Shown here one piece after another: positions 40,747 through 49,791 of a DNA stretch of 64,000 nucleotides. A model generated the notes under the pieces. That model had not been told where the DNA came from and ran no database searches. It was given only the letters and a program-made list of their open reading frames with translations. The DNA lies in NCBI RefSeq assembly GCF_039851965.1, contig NZ_CP156674.1:1798001-1862000 (forward strand), read 5' to 3'. Source of the stretch: Pseudalkalibacillus hwajinpoensis. GTDB lineage: Bacteria; Bacillota; Bacilli; Bacillales; Guptibacillaceae. The position numbers and the translations under genes were made by a program. How positions within the stretch are numbered: position 1 is the stretch's first letter; every line of letters starts with the position of its first letter.

Positions 40747-40850
40747 AGTTCCTCCCTAGATATTAACATTATTTAACACCGTTCGACACAGTGATCCTTT
40801 TAAAATTTATCATAGTGTACGTATGGATTGCAAAAGAACTATGACTTATT

Positions 40851-41303
40851 TCAACGCTGTTTTTGCCTTCTCGTAAAGGTAGAGTGACGAATAATTTGAT
40901 TAATTACCTCAGAAAAGACTAAACCAACTGCAATTGATCCAGATATCATAAATGCTCGAGCAGCAAGGTTAATAGCAGTATTGTAATCATTTTGTACAAA
41001 GTTTCTCATCGCATCATATGCAAGCCCACCAGGGACAAGCGGAATAATACCGGCAACACTGAAAATGATGACGGGAGTTCGATACTTTTTAGCGAAAAAC
41101 TGGCTGATAACCGCAATAAAAAATGAAGCTGTTACTGTGGCAATAACAGGATCAATCCCAGAGGCTTCCATACCGTAGTAAATCATCCATCCGCACATGC
41201 CAACAAACCCACCCTTTAAGAGGGAAGACTTAGGTGCGTTAAAGAGCAAACCAAACGCAGCACTAGCAATAAAACTCGTAAAGACTTGAGCCATTATAGT
41301 CAT
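40851..41303 (-). CDS. threonine/serine exporter, small subunit domain (ThrE_2/DUF3815)
   Basis: A 150-residue protein with five membrane helices and the ThrE_2 pattern FGLLFNAPKSSLLKGGFVGMCGWMIYY, FAKKYRTPVIIFSVAGIIPLVPGGLAYDAMRNFV. In actinobacterial ThrE the two halves are fused; here they are separate genes 15 bases apart. Its role is export of threonine and serine, or related solutes, by family assignment. Confidence 0.85.
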   Translation of the reverse strand: MTIMAQVFTSFIASAAFGLLFNAPKSSLLKGGFVGMCGWMIYYGMEASGIDPVIATVTASFFIAVISQFFAKKYRTPVIIFSVAGIIPLVPGGLAYDAMRNFVQNDYNTAINLAARAFMISGSIAVGLVFSEVINQIIRHSTFTRRQKQR

Positions 41304-41318
41304 ATCCCCACTCCCTTT

Positions 41319-42080
41319 CTACAGAAATGACACAACCAGAGCAATACCTGCTCCAATTGCGAAGGCAGTCAGGAATGCCTCAGCCCCTTTTGATAAACCC
41401 GAAATAAGATGCCCTGCCATCAAATCTCGAACTGCATTTGTAATGAGAAGGCCCGGTACAAGTGGCATAACAGAACCAATAATAATTTTATCAAGTTGTT
41501 CGCCTAGTCCCAGGGAAACAAACAACACAGCTAGAAGGCCAATCACAAAAGAAGCTAGAAACTCGGAAAAGAATTTAATTGGCACGAGACGATTAAATAG
41601 GGTCACACTGAAAAAGCCTCCCCCTCCAGCGAGAACAGCAGGGATGAAATCACCCCATACACCTTGAAACATAATAAGAAAACAACCGCTTGCAACCGCT
41701 GCTGCAACAAGTTGTTTTGGGAACGTATACCTCTCTGTCATTTTGTCGAGTTTATCTAACTCATAATACGCTTCTTGTATAGATAATTCTCCACTGCTAA
41801 TTCTTCGAGATATACTATTTACCTTCGTTACTTTATAAAGATCCGTTGTACGATCCGAAATACGGATTAACTGTGTTTTGGATGGTTCCGGCCCTTCAAC
41901 AGAAAAAATGATGCCTGTAGGTGTTACGTAACTATTCGACTGCGTGGCCCCATACGCGTCCGCAATCCTTGTCATTGTATCCTCTACCCGGTATGTTTCA
42001 CCACCATTCTGTAGCATTACTTTTCCGGCTAACAGGCATACTTTAATAACGTCATATACATAACTAGTTTGTTTTTCCAT
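41319..42080 (-). CDS. threonine/serine exporter, large domain (ThrE/DUF1212)
   Basis: A 253-residue protein. A cytoplasmic N-terminal region opens VIKVCLLAGKVMLQNGGETYRVEDTMTRIADAYG and includes VTPTGIIFSVEG. It is followed by five membrane helices, including IIIGSVMPLVPGLLITNAVRDLMAGHLISGLSKGAEAFLTAFAIGAG. This is the DUF1212/YjjP half of the exporter and the upstream gene of the pair. AGGAG precedes the ATG. Confidence 0.87.
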   Translation of the reverse strand: MEKQTSYVYDVIKVCLLAGKVMLQNGGETYRVEDTMTRIADAYGATQSNSYVTPTGIIFSVEGPEPSKTQLIRISDRTTDLYKVTKVNSISRRISSGELSIQEAYYELDKLDKMTERYTFPKQLVAAAVASGCFLIMFQGVWGDFIPAVLAGGGGFFSVTLFNRLVPIKFFSEFLASFVIGLLAVLFVSLGLGEQLDKIIIGSVMPLVPGLLITNAVRDLMAGHLISGLSKGAEAFLTAFAIGAGIALVVSFL

Positions 42081-42230
42081 TGTTCGCTCCTGTCAGGACT
42101 GAAATAATAGAGTAGCAATTACTTTTTAGTTTATCTGAACTATATAGGTTATATCAAATCATTCTTCGGAACGAAAGAGAATGATACTTTTAACTCGTTC
42201 TACATAGATCTGCATATTTAGGCCCATAAA

Positions 42231-42263
42231 CAAAAGCGCCGGCTTAAGCCGGCGCTTTTGTTT
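42231..42263 (-). terminator. terminator of the TPR gene
   Basis: A perfect palindrome CAAAAGCGCCGGCTTAAGCCGGCGCTTTTG. Its right arm touches the stop codon of the TPR gene. Confidence 0.92.
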
Positions 42264-43644
42264 AATTCGATACTCTCTGCATTTTCGAGTAAATTGACAT
42301 ATAGGTGTTCGATTCTTCTACCTTCCCCATTTCGCGGTAGACCTTTGTTAACCACTGAACCGGTGTAGGGTCTGTTGGATGAAGTTCCATCTCCCAATCA
42401 AAGCAAGTGATAGCTTCATCATATTGCTTTAGTTTGTGATAGAGCTTTCCAAGTTGAAACTGTTTATCTGGATCATCCTGAATTTCAGCCATAGTTTGGA
42501 TTGTCGATAGAATGGAAATATCTTGATTATCATTATCGAGAGGTTTCACCCAGTTGTAGACATATGTGAGATCAAATTCATGAAGCATTCTCGGAATTAA
42601 TGCATGGAGCAATTGATCGAGATAGTTCTGATTACCCTTTACTCGAAGACAGGATTGAAGCATATCGAGGTTAATAGAAGAGAACGTTGTTTCTTGATCT
42701 TCTATAGCCGTGATAAGAAGAGCACACTCACTTTTTGTAATGGTATCCTGACGTTCAGTCAGCAAATTAATGGCTTCGCTTGTTTTCTTTAAATACATGA
42801 AGGCTTGAAAAGCATTCTTCCGAAGAGTTGGATGATGAGGTGCCTCTCTATGCATATTCCATAATAGGAGTGCACGTTCTGATTCAGAAAATTGATCGTC
42901 GATTATGGCCAGTGGATCAATTTCATTATTGTCTGAGGATAGAAGGTAAAGCTGAAGGCGTAATGCAGAAAGATCAGTGTTACGTTTTTCTTTCAAAAAA
43001 AGGGATTCAAGGTAAGCGTGATGATTCCTAAGATCATCATAAGCGTATATTTCAGCAAATAGTGGGTCAGCCTCACTTAATTCATGGACTCCTCCATCAT
43101 AGAGACTTCTCACTTTCTGGTATTCTAACTTTCGAGTAAGCTCTCTGGCCCATTTATTGACGGGGTCAAAATGAAGCAACGTCGCAAGGATTTGAAAGGC
43201 AAGACGCATCTGGCCATTTCTTCTATATTCGTAAAAGTGTTTTTTCATGAGTTTTATAATGGTGTCTGCGGAAAGAAAAGAGTCAAAATATGAGAAAATA
43301 AAGGCTGTTTCCTGGGGAGTGTATCGTTTTTGAACAGAATGAAAGACCTGCTTTGTGGATTTTAGATGGAATGTTTTTTCGAAAAGAAAGCGATCAATGA
43401 GCGGATGAGGAGATTTAAGCACAATCCCATTCTGAAAAGCTTTTTCGATGAGAGATCCACTTTTCACGTCTGCGGTTTTTCCAGTGATGAAATCATCTTT
43501 ATAAAAGAAGAGATAAAATTTGCTTCCATTTCCCTTCACGGCTTCAAGAATCTTAATTCTATGATGAATTGCGAGCCTCTCCACACGTAATTGGATATGT
43601 CGTTGATTCGAGATAACGGTAACACTCTGGGGTTGCTCGATCAT
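42262..43644 (-). CDS. TPR repeat protein of unknown function
   Basis: A 460-residue cytoplasmic protein. The first 100 residues show no known domain (VTVISNQRHIQLRVERLAIHHRIKILEAVKG). The rest is alpha-helical, with a clear TPR near the end: PDKQFQLGKLYHKLKQYDEAITCFDWEMELHPTDPTPVQWLTKVYREMGKVEESNTY. A less certain helical pair lies at RRNGQMRLAFQILATLLHFDPVNKWARELTRKLE. GGGAGG precedes the ATG. It is a single gene with its own terminator. Its partners cannot be inferred from position. Confidence 0.75.
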   Translation of the reverse strand: MIEQPQSVTVISNQRHIQLRVERLAIHHRIKILEAVKGNGSKFYLFFYKDDFITGKTADVKSGSLIEKAFQNGIVLKSPHPLIDRFLFEKTFHLKSTKQVFHSVQKRYTPQETAFIFSYFDSFLSADTIIKLMKKHFYEYRRNGQMRLAFQILATLLHFDPVNKWARELTRKLEYQKVRSLYDGGVHELSEADPLFAEIYAYDDLRNHHAYLESLFLKEKRNTDLSALRLQLYLLSSDNNEIDPLAIIDDQFSESERALLLWNMHREAPHHPTLRKNAFQAFMYLKKTSEAINLLTERQDTITKSECALLITAIEDQETTFSSINLDMLQSCLRVKGNQNYLDQLLHALIPRMLHEFDLTYVYNWVKPLDNDNQDISILSTIQTMAEIQDDPDKQFQLGKLYHKLKQYDEAITCFDWEMELHPTDPTPVQWLTKVYREMGKVEESNTYMSIYSKMQRVSN

Positions 43645-43809
43645 TGGAATACCTCCCTGGAAGAGCTTAATTTAATTGCTTCCACTTTTATTTTACCACT
43701 CTCATCCATATGAAGAAAGAGAACAATTCAAGGGATTGAAAAAGTGCTTCTTACACGCGTTGCTTCAACTTACGATGTTATCCTTTCAACAAATGAGTCT
43801 TTTCTTGAT

Positions 43810-43908
43810 TCACATGTGTTTCCGTAACCATTCAGCAATAATATTTTTCAGTTCCTGATCTACAGGATGCTTTACCTGATGTTTGTAATCGCTCATTATG
43901 GCGGACAT
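43810..43908 (-). pseudogene. small open frame, probable gene fragment
   Basis: The frame reads MSAIMSDYKHQVKHPVDQELKNIIAEWLRKHM, preceded in frame by SSLRKTAVEDL without a start codon. It has no ribosome-binding site, although an unmatched GGAAGGAGGT lies about 45 bases further upstream at the end of the HTH fragment. It may be the C-terminal part of the same broken regulator gene or of a neighbour. The family is not recognised. Confidence 0.35.
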
Positions 43909-43943
43909 CAGGTCTTCAACTGCTGTTTTCCTTAGAGAACTGT

Positions 43944-44024
43944 CTACCTCCTTCCATTAATTAGTGTTTGAACAATCTTCAACCTGATGGGATGTAACAT
44001 TGTATTTGCTTTGGATTTACTCAT
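43944..44024 (-). pseudogene. truncated winged-helix (ArsR-like) regulator fragment
   Basis: Behind AAGGAGG the ATG at 44024 opens MSKSKANTMLHPIRLKIVQTLINGRR and then hits TAG. LHPIRLKIVQTLING is the first helix of ArsR-type winged helices (ILHPVRxKIVQAL); the recognition helix is gone. A 22-bp perfect palindrome lies 27 bases upstream, probably the operator of the former regulator. Confidence 0.6.
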
Positions 44025-44051
44025 AATTCCTCCTTAGAATTACTGAAAAAG

Positions 44052-44073
44052 TTATCATTACTAGTAATGATAA
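44052..44073. promoter_or_regulatory. 22-bp perfect palindrome
   Basis: Half-site TTATCATTACT followed by its exact complement AGTAATGATAA. Further partial copies (GAATTACTG, CAGTAATTTT) flank it. It is an operator candidate upstream of the HTH fragment; the AGCS gene starts some 260 bases away on the other side. Confidence 0.6.
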
Positions 44074-44273
44074 TTTATTTTTAGTAAAAATAATTAAATC
44101 AGTAATTTTACAACGTAAGATTATGTTACACTTTTTATATTAAATGCTTCTCTAGCCATGTATAATAGATTTTTATGCTTCGGAATCTATCTTCGTATAA
44201 AAGCTGTCTGAAAATACGGTATTTTTCCAAATTTTTATAATTAAAGACCGCAAACGAGTTAGACTCTGAACGT

Positions 44274-44313
44274 TTTAGGGAAGATGAGTAATAGCTCACA
44301 TTCTTCTCCCTAA
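44274..44313 (+). other. leader hairpin before the second AGCS gene
   Basis: TTTAGGGA...TCCCTAAA with an inner TGAG/CTCA pair, 24 bases before the start codon. No T-run follows. It may be an mRNA structure that affects translation or stability. The rest of 44110-44273 shows nothing recognisable. Confidence 0.4.
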
Positions 44314-44336
44314 ACTATTATAGAAGGGATGTACAT

Positions 44337-45755
44337 ATGGATATTCTAAAAACGATTGTTTCTGCTGGTAATGAACTTATCTGGTCGAATGTATTGATTG
44401 TTATTCTAATCGGAGTTGGCCTTTATTTTACGGTCCGATCACGATTTGTTCAGTTCCGTCTATTCGGTGAAATGTTCCACGTTCTTGCTGAAAAGGACAC
44501 CATGAAAGGAAGAAAAAACTCTGTTTCCAGCTTACAGGCATTCTTTATTAGTACAGCGTCACGAGTTGGTACTGGTAACCTTGCCGGTGTTGCATCTGCC
44601 GTAAGTATCGGTGGCCCAGGTGCCGTCTTCTGGATGTGGGTAATTGCCCTTCTTGGTTCAGCAAGTGGATTTGTTGAAAGCACACTTGCTCAGATTTACA
44701 AAGTGCGCGACGGTGATGATTTTCGAGGTGGTCCTGCCTACTATATGCAGCGCGCTTTAAATGCAAGATGGCTTGGTATTATCTTCGCGGTGTTGATCAC
44801 GTTCAGCTTTGGGCTTGTGTTTAACTCTGTCCAATCTAATACGATTGCACTTGCATTTGAGAATTCTTTCAACGTCAACAGATGGTTACTCGGTGCTATC
44901 ATTACCGCTGCGACAGCGATCATTATTTTCGGTGGTGTACGTCGAATTGCAGTTGTATCGCAAATTATCGTGCCAATCATGGCCGGAATCTACATTATTG
45001 TTGCAGCATTCGTTCTTATTGTTAACTTCACTGAGATACCAGCTATGATCGCCCTTATTTTCCAGCACGCTTTCGGTTTCAAAGAAGTAACCGCCGGCGG
45101 CGTTGGTGCTGCTATGTCACTCGGTATTAAGCGGGGGCTATTCTCAAACGAAGCTGGTATGGGTAGTGCACCAAACGCGGCTGCAACAGCCGATGTCTCT
45201 CACCCTGTAAAGCAGGGACTTATTCAGGCGCTTGGCGTATTCGTTGATACACTCTTAATTGCAACTGCTACTGCCTTTATGATCTTAATGTCAAACGGTT
45301 ATGTCGATTCATCACTTGATGGCGTTCAGCTCACCCAGGAAGCTATGAATCAGCACCTTGGAAGTGGAGCAGGTATATTTGTAGCCGTTGCCGTTCTCCT
45401 CTTTGCATTTAGTTCCATTATTGGTAACTATTACTATGGTGAGACGAACATTGAATTTATTAAATCTAGTAAACCGGCGCTTCTCATCTATCGTCTTGCT
45501 GTTCTAGGAATGGTTATGTTCGGTGCTAAAGCAGGGTTTGCAATTGTTTGGAGCATGGCAGACCTATCAATGGGTCTTATGGCGCTTCTCAACTTAATTG
45601 TCATAGCGATTATTGGTAAGGTAGCGTTTGTAGCGTTAAATGATTACAGAGATCAGCGAAAAGCTGGTTTAGATCCTCAATTCTATGCAGATACGATTAA
45701 AGGATTAAAATCAGATATCTGGACGAACAAACCAATTAAAGATAAATCAAACTAA
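44337..45755 (+). CDS. alanine/glycine:cation symporter (AGCS family), second copy
   Basis: A 472-residue sodium-coupled amino-acid carrier. Signatures are LIGVGLYFTVRSRFVQFRLFGEMFHVL, SRVGTGNLAGVASAVSIGGPGAVFWMW, FRGGPAYYMQRALNARW and IKRGLFSNEAGMGSAPNAAATADVSHPVKQGLIQ. It differs clearly from the 32628 copy: it has ASRVGTGN instead of AAQVGTGN and a longer cytoplasmic tail (LNDYRDQRKAGLDPQFYADTIKGLKSDIW). It is therefore an old paralogue, not a recent duplicate. GAAGGGATG precedes the ATG, with a leader hairpin before it. Confidence 0.9.
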   Translation: MDILKTIVSAGNELIWSNVLIVILIGVGLYFTVRSRFVQFRLFGEMFHVLAEKDTMKGRKNSVSSLQAFFISTASRVGTGNLAGVASAVSIGGPGAVFWMWVIALLGSASGFVESTLAQIYKVRDGDDFRGGPAYYMQRALNARWLGIIFAVLITFSFGLVFNSVQSNTIALAFENSFNVNRWLLGAIITAATAIIIFGGVRRIAVVSQIIVPIMAGIYIIVAAFVLIVNFTEIPAMIALIFQHAFGFKEVTAGGVGAAMSLGIKRGLFSNEAGMGSAPNAAATADVSHPVKQGLIQALGVFVDTLLIATATAFMILMSNGYVDSSLDGVQLTQEAMNQHLGSGAGIFVAVAVLLFAFSSIIGNYYYGETNIEFIKSSKPALLIYRLAVLGMVMFGAKAGFAIVWSMADLSMGLMALLNLIVIAIIGKVAFVALNDYRDQRKAGLDPQFYADTIKGLKSDIWTNKPIKDKSN

Positions 45756-45767
45756 TTTACCATTTTT

Positions 45768-45812
45768 ACCCCTTGAAGTGAGATAGCCGTTTGCTATCTC
45801 ACTTCAAGGGGT
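45768..45812 (+). terminator. terminator of the second AGCS gene
   Basis: A perfect 20-bp stem (ACCCCTTGAAGTGAGATAGC and its complement) around CGTTT, followed by ATTTTC. A sigma-B-like promoter overlaps its right arm. Confidence 0.88.
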
Positions 45813-45814
45813 AT
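45789..45814 (+). promoter_or_regulatory. sigma-B-like promoter of csbD
   Basis: GTTTGC, 14 bases, GGGTAT. The -10 is perfect for sigma-B (GTTTAA-N12-15-GGGTAT) and the -35 matches four of six bases. It lies inside the terminator of the previous gene and 38 bases before the csbD start. Confidence 0.65.
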
Positions 45815-45851
45815 TTTCTTTACTAGATACAGGAAGGGAGCGTTATAACAA

Positions 45852-46031
45852 ATGGCTAATAATAAAGGATTAAGTGACAAAGTAAAAGGCGCTGTTTCCA
45901 AAACAAAAGGTGAAGTAAAAGACCAGGTTGGCAATGCAAAAAATGACCAACGTCTTCAAGAAGAAGGTAAGCTCGATAAATCGAAAGGCAATTACCAGGA
46001 CCGAAAGGGAAATCTTAAAGACAAAATATAA
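45852..46031 (+). CDS. csbD: CsbD family stress protein (59 aa)
   Basis: A small, highly charged protein: MANNKGLSDKVKGAVSKTKG, EVKDQVGNAKNDQRLQEEGK, LDKSKGNYQDRKGNLKDKI. This is the full CsbD pattern (DKVKGxxxxxKGxxKxxxGxxxxDxxLxxEGKxxxxxG). CsbD-like proteins are abundant under general stress and depend on sigma-B in B. subtilis; their molecular role is unknown. AAGGGAG precedes the ATG, and a sigma-B-like promoter lies upstream. Confidence 0.93.
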   Translation: MANNKGLSDKVKGAVSKTKGEVKDQVGNAKNDQRLQEEGKLDKSKGNYQDRKGNLKDKI

Positions 46032-46079
46032 GCACAAGAAAAGGATAGCGAGAGTCGCTATCCTTTTCTTGTGCTTATT
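46030..46079. terminator. bidirectional terminator csbD / telA
   Basis: A 20-bp stem AAGCACAAGAAAAGGATAGC and complement around a 7-base loop, with ATT after. It is shared by convergent genes. Confidence 0.88.
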
Positions 46080-46108
46080 GTGTGTAAGTCCCTATTAAGA
46101 GCCTCGCT

Positions 46109-47209
46109 TTACGAACTGCCTTCATTATTGTTAAGCTTTTTCATGTTATCTTGAAGGTCCAGAATTCGCTTCGTACCTTCATCGCGGAGACGTTTGTTCT
46201 CATCCTCAATCGCGCGAGTCTCTTCCATGCCTTTAACGATTGTATTCCAGGATTCCTCGATCGTTTCAATCTTTACGCTTGGACGACCTGATAACTTAGC
46301 AATTTCCACACTCTGGTTAGAAATATTCTGCGCATTATTCTTCAGCATTTCGTTTGTGCGACGATCTAGCTCATCCATAGAGTCTGCAACAAGCTTCTGT
46401 CTTTTGGCTGTAACAGCCTGGATTACACCGTTTTTAAAGACCGGAATTGTAATAATAAAGGCTGAATTAATTTTGCCAATTAGCTTTGTATTGCCTCGTT
46501 GTAACAGTCGGATTTGTGGTGCCGTTTGGATCGAAACCATCCTTGCCATCTCAAGATCATAAATTCGTTCCTCGAGGGTTTGAATCGCATTATTTAACGT
46601 ATCAAGCTCCATTTGCGCCATCTGATCTCCAGCACTAACCTTTTGCTGAATGGCAGGAACTTTTTCTTGTAGTTCTTCAAGTTTAATCTGCCCCGCGACC
46701 ACATACTTTTCAAGCTCAACATAATAATTAAGGTTATGCTGATACATGTCATCAAGTGTGACTGTTGATCGGGACATTTCGTCCTTATACTTGGATATTT
46801 CAACGTGGACTTTCTCAATTTCTCCGCCTAGAGTTTGATATTTCCCAAATATCTTTTCTACCATATCATTGCCCTTTTTAAAGAATTTCGATAGAAAACC
46901 AGTTTTCGGCTCCTCAAAGTCTTTCTTATCAAAACGATCCATGATCTTCCCTAGCTGCTTAAGCATGTCACCAGAGTCCGTTACGCTCGTAGTACGCATC
47001 ATCGATAGAATTTTATCGGAGAACTGAGAAATCTCAACCGCTGGTTCTTTCCCAAATTCGAGTAACGCCATTTGATCTCTTACGTCAATTTCACCGGCAA
47101 GCTTCTGAACCTCTTGCTCTTCCCGAAGCTTTAAACGAATATCATCGGCCTTCGCTTCCGTGATTTCTTCGTTTTTATCAAGTGTTGTAATACCTGTTTC
47201 ATTTGTCAT
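46109..47209 (-). CDS. yceH: TelA/KlaA toxic-anion-resistance family protein (YceH)
   Basis: A 366-residue helical protein matching the TelA family. Blocks include FGKEPAVEISQFSDKILSMMRTTSVTDSGDMLKQLGKIMDRFDKKDF, FLSKFFKKGNDMVEKIFGKYQTLGGEIEKV and the late PQIRLLQRGNTKLIGKINSAFIITIPVFKNGVIQAVTAKRQKLVADSMDELDRRTNEML. It is the last gene of the Ter region and lies 18 bases after yceG. Family members are linked to tellurite and envelope-stress tolerance; the mechanism is unknown. Confidence 0.9.
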   Translation of the reverse strand: MTNETGITTLDKNEEITEAKADDIRLKLREEQEVQKLAGEIDVRDQMALLEFGKEPAVEISQFSDKILSMMRTTSVTDSGDMLKQLGKIMDRFDKKDFEEPKTGFLSKFFKKGNDMVEKIFGKYQTLGGEIEKVHVEISKYKDEMSRSTVTLDDMYQHNLNYYVELEKYVVAGQIKLEELQEKVPAIQQKVSAGDQMAQMELDTLNNAIQTLEERIYDLEMARMVSIQTAPQIRLLQRGNTKLIGKINSAFIITIPVFKNGVIQAVTAKRQKLVADSMDELDRRTNEMLKNNAQNISNQSVEIAKLSGRPSVKIETIEESWNTIVKGMEETRAIEDENKRLRDEGTKRILDLQDNMKKLNNNEGSS

Positions 47210-47227
47210 TGACGTTCACTCCCTTAA

Positions 47228-48841
47228 TTATAGTTTAATGGATTTAAATAACTTTCTAAACACAGAAGGTTCTTTAAAATCCTGTCGAAAAGCCATCTCT
47301 TCAAGCCAGTGTGTATCAAAATGATTAGAATCAATGAACCGCTCAATGCACTGATGGCCGGGTGGATTATAGAGAATAATATCGATACCAAATTCATTTA
47401 ACAGATGGAGCACTGCTGCATCTGATCGAGATAATGTGCCATTCAACTCTGTATTGTACAAAACTACTTTCGGGACTTCCTGGGAATAATCAAATGTTTG
47501 CAATAAATTCACGAATTCTTCAGGAAGCTTAGTGGTTTGTGAGAAAAGGTATAATTTCATTTCCTCTATGCCTTCAGCACCTTCAGGCAGTAGTTTAGGG
47601 TTCGCACACATTCTTGAGATCGCCTGTCCAATTGCCTTTTGCGTTTCAATAGGAAGATGCTTATACTGCCACCAGTTTCCCTGCATCATAAGCTCTGGGT
47701 CAAGATAGCCTTCCCTATTTAATGAGTGCTGATAGTGGAACTTTTGATTTGCCTTCGTTTCTTTTGTAAATGGAAATTGACGAATCATCACTGTTGATTT
47801 TAGTTCACTTAGATCCTGAAGCCTATTCCAATATTCTTTTCTATTTTCAGAGATCCCCATTATTTTTGCAAACAACGCTGGAATGTGGACGGTCCCGTTT
47901 TCAACTTTAAAATTAGGTCTAATGAATGCTTTTTCCTTTGCGATCAAAAATAATTCATCATACGTCGTCTTGAGGGTAACTGATTTTGGAGAATATGTTC
48001 TCAGTTGCCATGGCTTATATAACTGCGAGCCTTCATGGTGAAGAACCGTATCCATTTCCTTCGTTGCTCGATAGGCTATTGTAGAACGGCGCTCGGGTTT
48101 TTCAATAGGAAATGGTTCAAGTGCTACTTTTGATGGGAGCTTTTTCTTTTGTGTAAAACGGTCTTCAGGATCTATTTCACTAAGAGAATCAGATCCTTCA
48201 GGGTGAAAATAGAGAACATCACATCCGAGAATAACCGAATAAAGAAGAAAATATTGCTGACTCTTTGAAGCTTCTCCATACCAAACGATTCCTGGCATTT
48301 CCATATCAATTTCAACCTCTTCAAGCCATGGATCAAGATGATTCCATGTCCACTTCATTAGATCGACTAGTACTCTACGAAAATCCGGATGGCTAAATCC
48401 ACCTTCGTGATGCTGTTCAAACAATTCAAGAACGGTGATTAAAGATTTTCGTAAATGACGATGCATAGCAGGATGCCTGTGAGATGGAATTAGGGTCGCT
48501 CCTTCTAAAAACGCTACAAAGCGATTCGCAGATAGCCCGTTTTCTTTCTGGTTGATCGAATGGATCGATTGGATCGCCTGAAGCCGTTCAGGAGTAATGA
48601 CCTTATTTAGGTCTTCGCTTAAAACATGAAACTTCTCTGACTGATAAAGTTCATGGAGCTTAAGAAAATACTCGTTCTCATCGTAATCACTACCCAGAAA
48701 CCGCCATGCAGCCTGAGTTACAATTAATTCTTTCCCATTCTCATAAGGAGATCGTTCTGGAAATGTTCTATATAATAGTTCTAGTGAATTCTCATCTTCA
48801 ATTGGCGCATTCTTTATGAGAATCTGATCAAAGTGATTCAT
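47228..48841 (-). CDS. yceG: YceG-like Ter-associated protein
   Basis: A 537-residue protein, the same size I recall for B. subtilis YceG. It has no recognised catalytic signature. It contains MPGIVWYGEASKSQQYFLLYSVILGCDVLYFHPEGSDSL and, near the C-terminus, KVVLYNTELNGTLSRSDAAVLHLLNEFGIDIILYNPPGHQCIERFI, suggesting Rossmann-like domains. It always travels with TelA and TerD genes in Bacillus. GGGGAG precedes the ATG. A 140-base gap separates it from the HAD gene, so yceG-yceH may be its own transcript. Confidence 0.82.
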   Translation of the reverse strand: MNHFDQILIKNAPIEDENSLELLYRTFPERSPYENGKELIVTQAAWRFLGSDYDENEYFLKLHELYQSEKFHVLSEDLNKVITPERLQAIQSIHSINQKENGLSANRFVAFLEGATLIPSHRHPAMHRHLRKSLITVLELFEQHHEGGFSHPDFRRVLVDLMKWTWNHLDPWLEEVEIDMEMPGIVWYGEASKSQQYFLLYSVILGCDVLYFHPEGSDSLSEIDPEDRFTQKKKLPSKVALEPFPIEKPERRSTIAYRATKEMDTVLHHEGSQLYKPWQLRTYSPKSVTLKTTYDELFLIAKEKAFIRPNFKVENGTVHIPALFAKIMGISENRKEYWNRLQDLSELKSTVMIRQFPFTKETKANQKFHYQHSLNREGYLDPELMMQGNWWQYKHLPIETQKAIGQAISRMCANPKLLPEGAEGIEEMKLYLFSQTTKLPEEFVNLLQTFDYSQEVPKVVLYNTELNGTLSRSDAAVLHLLNEFGIDIILYNPPGHQCIERFIDSNHFDTHWLEEMAFRQDFKEPSVFRKLFKSIKL

Positions 48842-48981
48842 GATGGTCTCCCCGCTTTCTCATTCCTTCCCTGGGATGGCCAGAGAGCCAATCACGCCCT
48901 CCTGCACTATTCCTCTTGTCTAACCTTCGCTTCAATATAACATCTTCTTAAAAACAGAATAACATACTATTTCTTCCATTA

Positions 48982-49791
48982 TTAAATTCTTTGTTCTGTA
49001 GCCATCCTAATAAAGGATTGATTTAAAATAGAGTCTACTACTTCATCGGATGCAGCCATTCCAACTGCTTTTGTACAGTTTAACTCAGGGTGAGTTTCCA
49101 GTACTTCACCATGTGCAGGAACATACCCACTATCGCCATAGCGAACCAACTCATAATCTAGCAACGAATCACCTGCAGTATAAATATAAGAGAGGTTTAA
49201 CTCGTTTTTCAAATACGCTACAGCGTTCCATTTATTCACCGGATCTGGAACGAAATATAGCTTTCTCCCCTGTAAGCTGGGTTGCCATCCCTGCTCTCTT
49301 GCCCATTCGAACAAAAAAGTGAGTTCTGTTTGCGAGACTTGATCACGTTTAATGATCAGGTACACAAAAAGATAATCCGCATGACGAATACGTTCAATCC
49401 AGTTTCCTGTAACTAGAGACTCTAGCTTGCTCACAAAGTCATCTAGAGGCAAACATTCCGCTAGAGAGGTTCGAATTTGATCTGACCACTCCTGAACCAC
49501 TTCACCATTTTTCAAAATATGCCCGCCGTTACTTGTAATGGCGTACTCAGGCTTCAAAACCGATTGAAAAAGCGAGATCCTACTGTATTGTTGGATCGTA
49601 CGAGTCGTAACGGGAATAAAATACATCTCTTTCATCAACGTCTGCAAGAGGTTTTTTGTTCGATTCGAAATATAAGAGATCTCTTTTCCTTCAAGCGTTT
49701 CAATTAGTTCATAATCCAGTGCTGAATACTGTTCAATCATTTTCCTGGAATAAATTAATGTGCGATCTAAATCGCTTGCGAATGCCCTCAT
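48982..49791 (-). CDS. HAD-superfamily hydrolase of the Ter biosynthetic module
   Basis: A 269-residue phosphatase-like protein. Motif I is FASDLDRTLIYS (nucleophile D7), motif II is VTTRT and motif IV is YTAGDSLLDYELV. A cap domain lies in the middle. Together with the PRTase, StiP-like, HpcH/HpaI and ATP-grasp genes it forms the predicted nucleoside-like metabolite pathway of Ter stress systems. Its ATG overlaps the stop of the upstream gene by four bases (ATGA), so translation is coupled. Confidence 0.83.
   Translation of the reverse strand: MRAFASDLDRTLIYSRKMIEQYSALDYELIETLEGKEISYISNRTKNLLQTLMKEMYFIPVTTRTIQQYSRISLFQSVLKPEYAITSNGGHILKNGEVVQEWSDQIRTSLAECLPLDDFVSKLESLVTGNWIERIRHADYLFVYLIIKRDQVSQTELTFLFEWAREQGWQPSLQGRKLYFVPDPVNKWNAVAYLKNELNLSYIYTAGDSLLDYELVRYGDSGYVPAHGEVLETHPELNCTKAVGMAASDEVVDSILNQSFIRMATEQRI

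Noticed and set aside
44337..45755. Recent duplication of the AGCS gene at 32628
   Set aside because: The two proteins differ throughout and in C-terminal length; they are old paralogues.
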